64,000 bases of DNA from JAKANT01 sp035502095. Lineage in GTDB: Bacteria; Pseudomonadota; Gammaproteobacteria; Burkholderiales; Burkholderiaceae_F. Positions 9,198 through 18,070 of the stretch are shown one piece after another. The stretch is taken from the NCBI GenBank assembly GCA_035502095.1, contig DATJUX010000021.1, positions 6,435 through 70,434 of the forward strand, in the 5' to 3' direction. The notes beneath the pieces were generated by a model. That model searched no databases and was not told the origin of the DNA. It saw only the letters and a list, made by a program, of their open reading frames with translations. The number at the start of each line of letters is the position of its first letter. Position 1 is the stretch's first letter. The position numbers and the translations under genes were made by a program.

Positions 9198-10607
9198 TCA
9201 GAGGTGCAGGATCTTGCCCGGATTGAGGATGTTGAGCGGATCGAACGAACGCTTGATGCGAGCCATCAGGTCGATCGCGTCCGGACCGTGCTCCGCCAGC
9301 AGGAAGTCGATCTTGTGCAGGCCGACGCCGTGTTCGCCCGTGCACGTGCCCTCCACCGCAAGTGCCTGCTCGACGATGCTGCGATTCAGGCGCTCGGCGG
9401 CCTCGACCTCGCGCGGGTCGTCGGGATCGAGCAGGATCGCGCAGTGGAAGTTGCCGTCCCCGACATGGCCCAGGATCGGCGCGAGCAGGCCGGATCGCTC
9501 GACCTCCTTCACGGCCGCGCCGATGCACTCGGCAAGGCGCGAGATCGGTACACACACGTCGGTGGTGTTGCAGCGGCACCCGGGCTTCAGCTGCAGGCAC
9601 GAAAAGTAGGTGTTGTGGCGGGCGCTCCACAGACGCGTGCGCTCCTCCGGTGTGGTGGCCCACTGGAATTCGCGCCCGCCGTGCTCGAGCGCAATGGACT
9701 GCACCGTCTCGGCCTGCTCGCGCACCGAGGTCTCGCTGCCGTGGAATTCAAACAGCAGCAGCGGCAACTCGGGCAGGCCGAGCCTGGCATGCGCGTTGAC
9801 CGCCTTGACGGTCAGCGCGTCCAGCAGCTCGCAGCGCGCGATCGGGACCCCCAGCTGAATGGTTGCGATGGTCGTGCGCACGGCGGCGTCGACGCTCGGG
9901 AACGAGCAGATCGCGGCCGAGATCGCCTCCGGCAGCGGGTACACGCGCAGCGTGATCTCGGTGATGATGCCCAGCGTGCCTTCGGAGCCGACGAAGAGCC
10001 GCGTCAGGTCGTAGCCGGCGCTCGACTTGCGGGCACGGCGCGCCGTGCGGATCACCTTGCCTTCGCCGGTCACGACGGTCAGCGCGAGCACGTTCTCGCG
10101 CATGGTGCCGTAGCGCACCGCGTTCGTCCCCGAGGCGCGCGTGGCGGTCATGCCGCCGATGCTCGCGTCCGCACCCGGATCGATGGGAAAGAAGAATCCG
10201 GTCGACTTGATCGCGTCGTTCAACTGCTTGCGCGTGACACCGGCCTGGACCGTGACGGTGAGATCTTCAGGGTTGATTGCGAGCACCTTGTTCATGCGCG
10301 ACATGTCGACCGAGACGCCGCCTTGGACCGCGAGCAGATGACCTTCGAGCGAAGAGCCGACACCGTATGCGATGACGGGCACGCGATGCTCGATGCAAAG
10401 CGCCATGAGACGCGCGACGTCGTCGGTCGATTCCGCGAAGACCACCGCATCGGGCGGCACCGGTGCATAAGCCGACTCATCACGGCCGTGGTGCTCGCGC
10501 ACCGCGGCCGCCAGCGACATGCGCGAGCCGAACGTCTGCCGCAGCTTCTCCGCGAAGCCCGCGGGCAGTGGCTTGCGCAGGCTCGAAGGCGTTGCAGGCG
10601 CGTTCAT
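9198..10607 (-). CDS. FAD-linked oxidase, D-lactate dehydrogenase (cytochrome) type
   Basis: 469-residue protein of the FAD-binding oxidase/transferase type 4 family, with GVGSSLEGHLLAVQGG, PGADASIGGMTATRASG, GHVGDGNFHCAILLD, TGEHGVGLHKIDFL and the final DPLNILNPGKILHL. The sequence is closer to LDHD-type D-lactate or D-2-hydroxyacid dehydrogenases than to GlcD. It is first in the minus-strand glc operon, 11 bp before glcD, so it probably oxidises a related 2-hydroxyacid. The exact substrate (D-lactate, glycolate or other) cannot be read from the sequence. It is divergent from the adenosyltransferase gene across 62 bp. Confidence 0.9.
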   Translation of the reverse strand: MNAPATPSSLRKPLPAGFAEKLRQTFGSRMSLAAAVREHHGRDESAYAPVPPDAVVFAESTDDVARLMALCIEHRVPVIAYGVGSSLEGHLLAVQGGVSVDMSRMNKVLAINPEDLTVTVQAGVTRKQLNDAIKSTGFFFPIDPGADASIGGMTATRASGTNAVRYGTMRENVLALTVVTGEGKVIRTARRARKSSAGYDLTRLFVGSEGTLGIITEITLRVYPLPEAISAAICSFPSVDAAVRTTIATIQLGVPIARCELLDALTVKAVNAHARLGLPELPLLLFEFHGSETSVREQAETVQSIALEHGGREFQWATTPEERTRLWSARHNTYFSCLQLKPGCRCNTTDVCVPISRLAECIGAAVKEVERSGLLAPILGHVGDGNFHCAILLDPDDPREVEAAERLNRSIVEQALAVEGTCTGEHGVGLHKIDFLLAEHGPDAIDLMARIKRSFDPLNILNPGKILHL

Positions 10608-10669
10608 AATCTCGCTCTCCAGGTTTCATGCGGGACGCGGTCATTGTAGGCCGCGCTCGACGGCAAAAA

Positions 10670-11233
10670 ATGGGCAAGCGTTTGACGCGTATCGCGACGC
10701 GCACGGGCGATGACGGCACCACGGGGCTTGGCGATGGGTCGCGCACGGGCAAGGACAGCCTGCGCGTCAAAGCGATGGGAAGCGTCGACGAGTTGAACTC
10801 GTTCATCGGCGTGCTCTTGACCGAAGCGATGCCCGAGTCCGTGCGAACCGACCTGCTTAATATCCAGCACGACCTGTTCGACCTCGGCGGCGAGTTGTGC
10901 ATACCCGGGTACACGATGCTGCAGGCGACGCAGGTGGCGCGGCTGGATGCGCGCCTTGCCCATTACAACGCGGACCTGCCGCGGCTGGAGGAATTCATCC
11001 TGCCCGGCGGAGGTCGTGCCGCCGCGCAGGCACATGTTTGCCGCACGACTTGCCGGCGCGCCGAGCGCGATCTCGTCGAACTCGGCGCGCACGAGCCCGT
11101 GAACGAAGCGCCGCGCCAGTACCTGAACCGGCTTTCCGACCTGCTGTTCGTCCTGGCGCGGGTGCTCAATCGCGCGGCCGGGGGCGCCGACGTGCTCTGG
11201 CAGCAGCGCAAGAATCAGGCTGGCCAGGAGTAG
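10670..11233 (+). CDS. Corrinoid adenosyltransferase, PduO type
   Basis: 187-residue ATP:cob(I)alamin/cob(I)yrinic acid a,c-diamide adenosyltransferase of the PduO (MMAB) family. Diagnostic motifs are TRTGDDGTTGLGDGSR (ATP-binding N-terminus), VDELNSFIG, QHDLFDLGGEL, LPGGG, and CRRAERDLVEL followed by YLNRLSDLLFVLAR. The ATG at 10670 (MGKRLTRIATRTGDDG) is the family start; a longer in-frame start at 10628 adds an unrelated stretch. It makes adenosylcobalamin in the cytoplasm. No B12-dependent enzyme is encoded nearby. Confidence 0.95.
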   Translation: MGKRLTRIATRTGDDGTTGLGDGSRTGKDSLRVKAMGSVDELNSFIGVLLTEAMPESVRTDLLNIQHDLFDLGGELCIPGYTMLQATQVARLDARLAHYNADLPRLEEFILPGGGRAAAQAHVCRTTCRRAERDLVELGAHEPVNEAPRQYLNRLSDLLFVLARVLNRAAGGADVLWQQRKNQAGQE

Positions 11234-11236
11234 GGG

Positions 11237-11265
11237 CCCCTCCCTGACCCGCAGGCGGGGAGGGG
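11237..11265. repeat. GC-rich hairpin between convergent genes (copy 2)
   Basis: Arms cccctccc (11237-11244) and gggagggg (11258-11265) with a short inner stem, lying between the ends of the adenosyltransferase gene and the minus-strand LIV-type binding-protein gene. It is related to the hairpins at 5303 and 45943 and is a likely bidirectional transcription end. Confidence 0.55.
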
Positions 11266-11276
11266 ACATGCAACGG

Positions 11277-12467
11277 TCAGTGCGTCGAGGCGACAACGTC
11301 GCCAAAGACTTCCCAGATCTCGCCGTTGAAGCGGGCCAGTTGCTCCTGCTCGATCGGCGCGAAATCATCCGGGCTGGTGTTGATCTTGATGCCGGGAAGC
11401 AGCATCGGCAGTTCGAGGTTCTTCAGGTTCGCCGCCTGACGCATGATGTTTTCGCGCGACAGATCGTTTCCGCATTGCTTGAACACCTGCACCAGCGTCA
11501 TCGCGACCGAGTAGCCGTACGCGTTGAAGTTGTCTTGAGTGCTGCCGTCCGGGTAGTACTTCTTCATCCATGCCACCCAATCCTGGTAACCCTTGTCGTT
11601 CTTCCATTGCGGATCGGTGACTTCCTTTCCATACAGGGCGGTGATCAGGCCCTTCGAGGCCTCGAGTCCCGCCGGTTTGAGCACGGATGCGGTCGAGTTC
11701 GAGACGTTGTTCAGGTAGTGGACCGGCGTCCACCCGAGGTCGTGCGCCTTCTTGATCGCCTGCGCTGCGAACTTCGGCGTGGTGATGTTGAAGAAGACGT
11801 TGGCGCCGCTGTTCTTCAGGTTGACGATCTGCGAATCCACGGTCGGATCCGTGACCTCGTAGGACTGCTTCATCACGATCAGCGACTTCTTGTCGCCCAG
11901 TCCGTCCTCGAATCCCTTCAAGTAGTCCTTGCCGTAATCATCGTTCTGGAAAAGGATGCCGATCTTCGGATCCTTCACCGTCGCAAGTATGTGGCGGGCA
12001 TAGATGCTTCCTTCTGTCTGGTAGTTGGGCTGCCATCCCATCGTCCAGGGAAAGTGCTTCGGGTCGTTCCATTTCGATGCGCCGGTGGCGACGAACAGCT
12101 GCGGCACCTTCATCTGGTTCATGTACTTGTGGATCGCGGTGTTCGACGGCGTGCCGAGCGACTGGAAGATCAGCGCAACCTGATCCTGCTCGACCAGCTT
12201 GCGCGCCATCTCCACGGCCTTCGGCGGACTGTAGCTGTCGTCGTAGCTGATGTAGTCGATCTTGCGCCCGTTGATGCCACCCTGGTCGTTGATCATCTTG
12301 AAATACGCGCCGATCGACTTGCCGATCGTTCCGTACGCCGATGCAGGCCCGCTGTACGGGTTGAGGTTGCCGACCTTGATCTCGGTCGGCGTGACGCCGG
12401 GCGTCTGCGCCAGAACGGGCGCCGCGAGCAGCGCCGCGAGTGCCAAGAACCTTCTTACATGTCTCAT
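11277..12467 (-). CDS. LIV-type ABC importer, periplasmic binding protein
   Basis: 396-residue periplasmic-binding-protein fold type I protein with a signal peptide (MRHVRRFLALAALLAAPVLA, cleavage near AQT). The mature start TEIKVGNLNPYSGPASAYGTIGK and the segments DDSYSPPKAVEMARKLVEQD and NDDYGKDYLKGFEDGL are typical of LivK/branched-chain-amino-acid-type receptors. It is last in the minus-strand operon livG-livF-lipoprotein-livH-livM-SBP, 13 bp after livM. The ligand is unknown; the divergent acyl-CoA ligase hints at an aromatic or fatty carboxylate rather than an amino acid. Confidence 0.9.
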   Translation of the reverse strand: MRHVRRFLALAALLAAPVLAQTPGVTPTEIKVGNLNPYSGPASAYGTIGKSIGAYFKMINDQGGINGRKIDYISYDDSYSPPKAVEMARKLVEQDQVALIFQSLGTPSNTAIHKYMNQMKVPQLFVATGASKWNDPKHFPWTMGWQPNYQTEGSIYARHILATVKDPKIGILFQNDDYGKDYLKGFEDGLGDKKSLIVMKQSYEVTDPTVDSQIVNLKNSGANVFFNITTPKFAAQAIKKAHDLGWTPVHYLNNVSNSTASVLKPAGLEASKGLITALYGKEVTDPQWKNDKGYQDWVAWMKKYYPDGSTQDNFNAYGYSVAMTLVQVFKQCGNDLSRENIMRQAANLKNLELPMLLPGIKINTSPDDFAPIEQEQLARFNGEIWEVFGDVVASTH

Positions 12468-12480
12468 CGTTGTCTCCTTG

Positions 12481-13482
12481 TTACGGCGTCGCTTGCATGC
12501 CCGGCCGATGTGTCGCCGGCGCCGTTTCTGGAACGCGGCGCCGGGCGAGCCGGTTGCGGATCAGCGCGATGGCACCGGCAATGCCGGTGGGCATCGCGAT
12601 CATGAACACGATCAGGAAGACGCCGAAGATCGCCCACGGCGCCGCCTTGGAGATGTCCTGCGCGAAGTTCGGGACGAACTGGATGAAGAACGCGCCGTAG
12701 ATCGCACCGGAGATCGACGCCAGCCCGCCGATGACGATCCCGATCAGCAGGATGATCGAAAGCAGGAAGTTGTACGAGTCGGGCGCGACGTAGGCGACGA
12801 CGACCGCGGACAGCGCGCCGGCCAGGCCCGTGAGCGCGGCACTGACGCCGAACGTCACCGCCTTGACGACGGAGGTATTGATGCCCATCGCCTGCGCGGC
12901 GATCGGGTTGTCGCGGATGGCGACGATCGCACGACCCACGCGCCCGCGCAGCAGGTTGCCGCCGATCCAGAACGTCGCGAGCAGGATGGCGAGCGTGAGG
13001 AAGTAGAGCCATTGATCGGCGGTCAGCCGCAAGCCGAACGGCGCGGCCGGCTTGATCAGGACGATTCCCTGCGAGCCCCCGGTCCAGCGCTCGAAGTACT
13101 TCAGGATCTGCGGCACGGCGATGGCCAGCGCAAACGTCGCGAGCGCGAGGTACAGGCCCTCCAGCCGGAGCGCCGGCAGGCCGAACAGGAATCCGGCCGC
13201 CAGGCAGACGATCGCGGCGATCGGCAGGGTCAGGGCGTACGGGACACCCCAACGGTCCATAAGGATGGCGGCGACATAACCGCCGATGGCGAAGAACGCG
13301 CCGTGCCCGAGCGAGATCTGGCCGTTGTAGCCGGTGAGCAGGTTCAGCCCGAGCAGCGCGATCGCGTAGATATAGGCCTGCGTGAACTGGAACAGGCGGA
13401 AGTTGCTGAGCAGGAACGGCAGCACGCATGCGAGGATCATCGCCGCCACGAAGAACGATCGCCGCGTGTGTTCCGTGTTCAT
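12481..13482 (-). CDS. livM: LIV-type ABC importer permease LivM
   Basis: 333-residue inner-membrane permease with eight or more hydrophobic segments. Hallmarks are LLTGYNGQISLGHGAFFAIGGY near the N-terminus and GRAIVAIRDNPIAAQAMGIN, the cytoplasmic loop that contacts the ATPase. The ATG at 13482 overlaps the livH stop by 4 bp (ATGA), so the two permeases are coupled. It pairs with LivH to form the channel. Confidence 0.92.
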   Translation of the reverse strand: MNTEHTRRSFFVAAMILACVLPFLLSNFRLFQFTQAYIYAIALLGLNLLTGYNGQISLGHGAFFAIGGYVAAILMDRWGVPYALTLPIAAIVCLAAGFLFGLPALRLEGLYLALATFALAIAVPQILKYFERWTGGSQGIVLIKPAAPFGLRLTADQWLYFLTLAILLATFWIGGNLLRGRVGRAIVAIRDNPIAAQAMGINTSVVKAVTFGVSAALTGLAGALSAVVVAYVAPDSYNFLLSIILLIGIVIGGLASISGAIYGAFFIQFVPNFAQDISKAAPWAIFGVFLIVFMIAMPTGIAGAIALIRNRLARRRVPETAPATHRPGMQATP

Positions 13483-14360
13483 ACGCGCTTGACCGTCGCG
13501 CGGCCGAAGAGCCCGCTCGGCCTGACGAGCAGCACCACGATGATCAACGCAAGGGCGACGCTGAACTTCAATTCCGTGCCGATGAAACTCACGTAGGTCC
13601 CGACCAGATTCTCCACAACGCCGACCACGAGCCCGCCGATGACCGCTCCGACCGGGCTCGTGAAGCCGCCGAGCGTCGCCGCCGCGAAGGCGTAGATCTG
13701 GACGCCGGCCATCATGTTGGGGTCGAGGAACAACACCGGCGCGACCATCATGCCCGCGACCGCCCCGAACATCGCCGCGAGCGCCCAACCGAGGGCGAGC
13801 ATCCAGCCGACGCGGATCCCCGCCAGCCGGCTCGACAACGGATTCTGCGCAGCCGCGCGCATGGCCAGCCCGAGCGGCGTGAAACGGAAGAAGACCCAGA
13901 TGCACGACAGGACGAGCATCGTCACGCCGATCTGGCCGAGATCGTGGCTCCCCAGCACGACGCTGCCGAGGCGCACGGGTTCCTTCGGGAACGGGCTCGG
14001 GAACGGCTTCTGCACGTACGAGAAGATCCAGCCCGCCATGCTGTTGAAGATCACGAGCAGCCCGATCGTCACGATGACGACGGTCAGGATCGGTGCGTTC
14101 GCCACCGGCCGGATCACGACCCGCTGCACCACCAGCCCGCCGAAGAACGCGATGGCGAGCGTGCCGAAGAACGCCGGCCAATAAGGCACGCCGGCGTTGA
14201 TGAGCGACCAGGCGATATAGGTCGCGAACATCGCCATCTCGCCCTGCGCGAAGTTCACGACGTCGGTTGCCTCGTAGATCATCACCAGCGCCAGGGCGAG
14301 CGCGGCGTAGATGCTGCCGGTCGCAAGGCCGGAGACGACCTGCTGGATGAAGATGTCCAT
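13479..14360 (-). CDS. livH: LIV-type ABC importer permease LivH
   Basis: 293-residue permease beginning MDIFIQQVVSGLATGSIYAALALALVM, with the family motif EATDVVNFAQGEMAMFATYIA and the loop RAAAQNPLSSRLAGIRVG. It is translated just after a small lipoprotein gene (12-bp gap) and overlaps livM. It forms the heterodimeric membrane channel with LivM. Confidence 0.92.
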   Translation of the reverse strand: MDIFIQQVVSGLATGSIYAALALALVMIYEATDVVNFAQGEMAMFATYIAWSLINAGVPYWPAFFGTLAIAFFGGLVVQRVVIRPVANAPILTVVIVTIGLLVIFNSMAGWIFSYVQKPFPSPFPKEPVRLGSVVLGSHDLGQIGVTMLVLSCIWVFFRFTPLGLAMRAAAQNPLSSRLAGIRVGWMLALGWALAAMFGAVAGMMVAPVLFLDPNMMAGVQIYAFAAATLGGFTSPVGAVIGGLVVGVVENLVGTYVSFIGTELKFSVALALIIVVLLVRPSGLFGRATVKRV

Positions 14361-14372
14361 CGATGCGCCCGC

Positions 14373-14729
14373 TCAGTACCGGCTGCTGCCTCGCATCGCC
14401 GGCGCGGTGGGCTGGTTGCCCTGGCGTGGCATCTGATCGGTGCTGCTGTCGGCGGCGTTGAACCGGGCGACCAGGCGGCCGCATTCCGCCTGGCTCCCAT
14501 TGCACATCGCCGAGGTCAGCGTGGTCGATTCACCGTACTCCTTCACGACCGTGCGCTTCACGACCGCCGGATGAGCGGCGGTGGGGGTCGGGCACTCGAT
14601 CTTCGCCGCATCGGTCGCTTCCGGACCGGATGCGTCCCGGCCCTGACCGGCCGTGCCGCAGGCGCCGAGCGCGACGCTGGCGGCGAGCGTCGCGATTGCA
14701 TGGAAGAGTGCCTTCATCGACGACCTCAC
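14373..14729 (-). CDS. Small predicted lipoprotein inside the LIV operon
   Basis: 118-residue protein (or 114 from the in-frame ATG at 14717) with a lipoprotein signal: hydrophobic ATLAASVALGAC with a lipobox L-G-A-C and a mature start CGTAGQGRDASG. The rest is polar, with three further Cys and no domain that I recognise. It sits between livF (12 bp before) and livH (12 bp after), so it is co-transcribed with the importer. It may be an accessory envelope component, but this is inference from position only. Confidence 0.65.
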   Translation of the reverse strand: MRSSMKALFHAIATLAASVALGACGTAGQGRDASGPEATDAAKIECPTPTAAHPAVVKRTVVKEYGESTTLTSAMCNGSQAECGRLVARFNAADSSTDQMPRQGNQPTAPAMRGSSRY

Positions 14730-14741
14730 ACCGCGAACGCC

Positions 14742-15455
14742 TCAATAGCCAAGGTAAGAACGTCGGATCGCTTCGTTGCTCGCCAGTTCCTGCGCCGGTC
14801 CCTGCATCACGACGCGCCCGGTTTCGAGCAGGAACGCGTGGTGCGCGAGGTCGAGCGCGAGGGCGGCGTTCTGCTCGACCAGCAGGATGCCGACTCCGGT
14901 CTCGGCGTTGATCTTGCGCAGGATGCGGAAGATCTCGCGCACGATCAGGGGCCCGAGACCCAGCGACGGCTCGTCGAGCAGCAGCAGGCGCGGCGCGAGC
15001 ATCAGCGCGCGGGCGATGGCGAGCATCTGCTGTTCGCCGCCGGACAGCGTGCCGGCGGCCTGATGGCGCCGCGCGCGCAACATCGGGAAGTAGCCGTACA
15101 TGCGCTCCGTGCTCTCCGCCAGCGGCTCCTTGCTGCGGCGTGCCCACGCGCCGACCTGGAGGTTCTCCGCGACCGTGAGCTGCGTGAACGTGCCGCGCCC
15201 CTCCGGGGCGTGCGCGATGCCGAGTGCCGCGACGTCCTCGGTCGTGCACTTGTCGAGCGGATGGTCGTCGAAGCGGATGCTGCCCTCGGTGCGGACGAGT
15301 CGCGAGATCGAGCGCAGGATCGTGGTCTTGCCGGCGCCGTTGGCGCCGAGCAGGGTGGTGATGCCGCCGGGCTCGATCGTGAAGTCGACGCCGTGCAGCG
15401 CCTGCGTTCTGCCGTACCAGGCGCGCAGGCTGGCGACCTCGAGACGGCCGCTCAT
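14742..15455 (-). CDS. livF: LIV-type ABC importer ATPase LivF
   Basis: 237-residue ATP-binding protein. Walker A is GANGAGKTT, the signature motif is LSGGEQQMLAIARAL and Walker B is LLLLDEPSLGLGP, followed by the H-loop region GILLVEQNAALAL. The start MSGRLEVASLRAWYGRTQALHGVDF is typical of LivF. It overlaps livG by 4 bp and couples ATP hydrolysis to LivHM. Confidence 0.95.
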   Translation of the reverse strand: MSGRLEVASLRAWYGRTQALHGVDFTIEPGGITTLLGANGAGKTTILRSISRLVRTEGSIRFDDHPLDKCTTEDVAALGIAHAPEGRGTFTQLTVAENLQVGAWARRSKEPLAESTERMYGYFPMLRARRHQAAGTLSGGEQQMLAIARALMLAPRLLLLDEPSLGLGPLIVREIFRILRKINAETGVGILLVEQNAALALDLAHHAFLLETGRVVMQGPAQELASNEAIRRSYLGY

Positions 15456-16234
15456 CGGCGCTCCGCTGCGGCCTCGGGCAGACCGAGGTAGGCGCGCAGC
15501 ACCTCGCGGTCGCGCTGCACCTCCGCCGGTGGACCCTGCGCGATGCGCCGGCCGAAATCGAGCACGACCACCTTGTCCGAGACCTGCATCACGAGTCCCA
15601 TGTGGTGCTCGACGAGCAGGATCGTGAGTTGGCGCTCGTCGCGCAGGCGCCGGATCAGCGCGGCGAGCTCCTGCACCTCATCGTGATTGAGCCCGCCGGC
15701 CGGTTCGTCGAGCAGCAGCAGGCTCGGTTCGCCCGCCAGCGCACGCGCGAGCTCGAGCCGCTTGAGCAGCACGAACGGCAGGTCCGCCGCCCGGCGATCG
15801 GCGAGGGCGGCAAGGCCGAGAAAATCGAGCAGCTGCAGCGCCGCGCGCCGGCTGGCCGCGTTCTCGCGTTCGACCCAGCCAAGGCGCAGCGCACTGCTGA
15901 CGAAGCCGGCGCGTGTGCGCGGGTGCATGCCGACCATCACGTTCTGCGCCACGGTCATGCGCGGAAACAGCGCGAGGTTCTGGAACGTGCGGCCGATGCC
16001 GAGGCCGGCGATCGCATGCGCCCGCAGCGGCAGCAGCGGCGTGCCGTTGAACCTGATCTCCCCCTGGCTGGGCGTGTAGAGCCGGCTCAGGCAGTTGAAG
16101 AGGGTCGTCTTGCCGGCGCCATTGGGCCCGATCAGCCCGACGATCTGGCGCGCGTCGACTTCGAACGAAACGCCGTCCAAGGCCACGACCCCGCCGAAAC
16201 GGACGCTGACGTTGTTGACACTGAGTATCGGCAT
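15452..16234 (-). CDS. livG: LIV-type ABC importer ATPase LivG
   Basis: 260-residue ATPase with Walker A GPNGAGKTTLFN, the LivG-specific GIGRTFQNLALFPRMTV, Walker B LLLLDEPAGGLN, and ILLVEHHMGLVM. The signature region (LPFVLLKRLELARAL) departs from the canonical LSGGQ and also from the usual LivG form LPYGxQRRLEIARAL, as is common in this subfamily. The ATG at 16234 (MPILSVNNVSVRFGG) was chosen because earlier in-frame starts lack domain homology. It is the first gene of the operon, 144 bp from the divergent acyl-CoA ligase start. Confidence 0.93.
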   Translation of the reverse strand: MPILSVNNVSVRFGGVVALDGVSFEVDARQIVGLIGPNGAGKTTLFNCLSRLYTPSQGEIRFNGTPLLPLRAHAIAGLGIGRTFQNLALFPRMTVAQNVMVGMHPRTRAGFVSSALRLGWVERENAASRRAALQLLDFLGLAALADRRAADLPFVLLKRLELARALAGEPSLLLLDEPAGGLNHDEVQELAALIRRLRDERQLTILLVEHHMGLVMQVSDKVVVLDFGRRIAQGPPAEVQRDREVLRAYLGLPEAAAERR

Positions 16235-16378
16235 CGAGCGGTCTCGGCACCCCACCACGCGCCCGGCGGGCACTGTACTGAATCGACCCTGCGCGCGCAA
16301 TGAATTGCGCGGCTGCGCTGCAGCGCGACGCCGGGTGGCGTCGATGCCATCATCACTTTCGCGAGCATGGAGGGCGCA

Positions 16379-17974
16379 ATGATCAGCACGACGATGCAGC
16401 AGATTCCCCTGTCGCTCAACCATGTGCTCGAGCGCGCCGGGCGCCTGTTCCCGCACGTGGAAGTCGTGAGCCGCCTGCCCGACAAGTCGCTGGCGCGGCA
16501 CACCTTCGCGGAGTTTGCGGCGCGCGCCCGCCAGCTCGCGGCGGCGCTCGTCGCCGCCGGCATACGCAAGGGCGACCGCGTCGCGACGCTGTGCTGGAAT
16601 CACTACGCGCACCTCGAGTGCTACTTCGGCATTCCCGCTGCCGGAGCGGTGATGCACACGCTGAACCTGCGCCTGGTGCCGGACGAAATCTCGTGGATCG
16701 CCGCGCACGCCGAGGATCGATTCCTGATCGTCGACGACGTGTTGCTGCCCCTGGCCGCGTTGCTGACGCACCGCTTCGAACGGACGATCGTCGTGCCGAC
16801 CACGCGCGCCAGGGTGGCACCGGAACATACCGACTACGAGGCGTTCCTTGCCGGGGCGCCGCGCGGCTTCGCCAGTGCGCCGCACGACGAGAACGATCCG
16901 GTGGCGATGTGCTACACGTCGGGCACCACCGGTCGCCCGAAGGGGGTCGTCTATTCGCACCGTTCGACCCTCCTGCACACGCTGGTCGCGAACCAGCCCG
17001 ATAACTGGGGCCTCGCTGCCGGCGACAGCGTGCTCGCTGCGACGCCGATGTTCCACGCCAACTGCTGGGGTGTGCCTTACGGCTGCGCGATGATGGGCAT
17101 CAAGATGATCTTCCCGGGCCCGCATCTGCACCCGGGCGATCTGCTCGATCTTTTTGCCGCCGAGCAGCCCACTTACGCGCTCGGGGTGCCGACCATCTGG
17201 CTGTCGATGATCCAGCTGCTCGACAGCGCGCCGGAGCGCTACCGCTTGCCGCCAGGCATGCGCATGCTGGTCGGCGGTGCGGCGGTGCCGGAGTCACTGA
17301 TTCGTGCCTACCGCCGCCATGGCGCCCAGATCAAGCAGGGCTGGGGCATGACCGAGATGAGCCCGCTCGGCACGGTCGCCTACATCAAGCCCGAGTTGCA
17401 GCACCTGTCGGAGGAGGAGCGATTCGCGTGGCACGCAAAGGCCGGCGTTCCGGCACCGCTCGTCGACCTGCGCCTCGTCGGCGAAAACGGCGAGTGCGAG
17501 TGGGACGGCAGGACCGTCGGGGAGATCCAGGCGCGCGGGCCGTTCATCACCGGCGGGTACCACAACACGCAGTCCGATCCGGAGCGCTTTACCGCCGACG
17601 CGTGGCTGCGCACCGGCGATGTTGCGACCATGGATGCGCATGGATACGTCAGCATCACCGACCGCGCGAAAGACCTGATCAAGTCCGGCGGCGAGTGGAT
17701 CAGCTCGGTCGACATGGAAAACCTTCTGATGGCGCACGCGGCCGTGCAGGAAGCCGCAGTCATCGCGATCGCGGACGAGAAGTGGTCGGAGCGTCCGCTC
17801 GCCTGCGTCGTGTTCAAGCCTGGGAAATCGGCGAGCCCGGGCGACCTGCGCAGCCATCTGGCGACCCGGTTCGCTCGCTGGCAACTGCCGGAACGCTTCG
17901 AATTCATCGACGCGATTCCACGCACGTCGACGGGCAAGTTCTCCAAGATGCGACTGCGCGAAATGTTCCGCTAG
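16379..17974 (+). CDS. Acyl-CoA ligase (AMP-binding, fatty-acyl-CoA synthetase family)
   Basis: 531-residue ANL-superfamily enzyme that activates a carboxylic acid with ATP to acyl-AMP and then acyl-CoA. Motifs: A3 YTSGTTGRPKGVVYSHR, A5 GWGMTEMSPLG, A7/A8 WLRTGDVATMDAHGYV and DRAKDLIKSGGEWISS, and A10 Lys in PRTSTGKFSKMRLR. The ATG at 16379 has an upstream GGAGG at a proper distance; an in-frame ATG at 16367 would lack this site. It is divergent from the LIV-type importer, suggesting that the ligase may activate the imported acid. Chain-length or aromatic preference cannot be told. Confidence 0.9.
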   Translation: MISTTMQQIPLSLNHVLERAGRLFPHVEVVSRLPDKSLARHTFAEFAARARQLAAALVAAGIRKGDRVATLCWNHYAHLECYFGIPAAGAVMHTLNLRLVPDEISWIAAHAEDRFLIVDDVLLPLAALLTHRFERTIVVPTTRARVAPEHTDYEAFLAGAPRGFASAPHDENDPVAMCYTSGTTGRPKGVVYSHRSTLLHTLVANQPDNWGLAAGDSVLAATPMFHANCWGVPYGCAMMGIKMIFPGPHLHPGDLLDLFAAEQPTYALGVPTIWLSMIQLLDSAPERYRLPPGMRMLVGGAAVPESLIRAYRRHGAQIKQGWGMTEMSPLGTVAYIKPELQHLSEEERFAWHAKAGVPAPLVDLRLVGENGECEWDGRTVGEIQARGPFITGGYHNTQSDPERFTADAWLRTGDVATMDAHGYVSITDRAKDLIKSGGEWISSVDMENLLMAHAAVQEAAVIAIADEKWSERPLACVVFKPGKSASPGDLRSHLATRFARWQLPERFEFIDAIPRTSTGKFSKMRLREMFR

Positions 17975-17993
17975 ACGAAGCATCCTCCCCTTG

Positions 17994-18070
17994 GTCATTC
18001 GGAGGAGCGCAGCGACGAGGAATCTCGGCCCGACGCAGGCCGGGATCGTTCGCCTTCCGCTCGGGATGAC
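17994..18070. repeat. Dispersed ~77-bp element with GTCAT inverted ends (copy A)
   Basis: The segment begins gtcattcggaggagcg and ends ccgctcgggatgac, so its ends are imperfect inverted repeats; the inside holds cgacgaggaatctcggcc. A related element is at 53439-53517. The minus-strand DMT transporter frame runs into this element and stops inside its far end. Confidence 0.7.
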
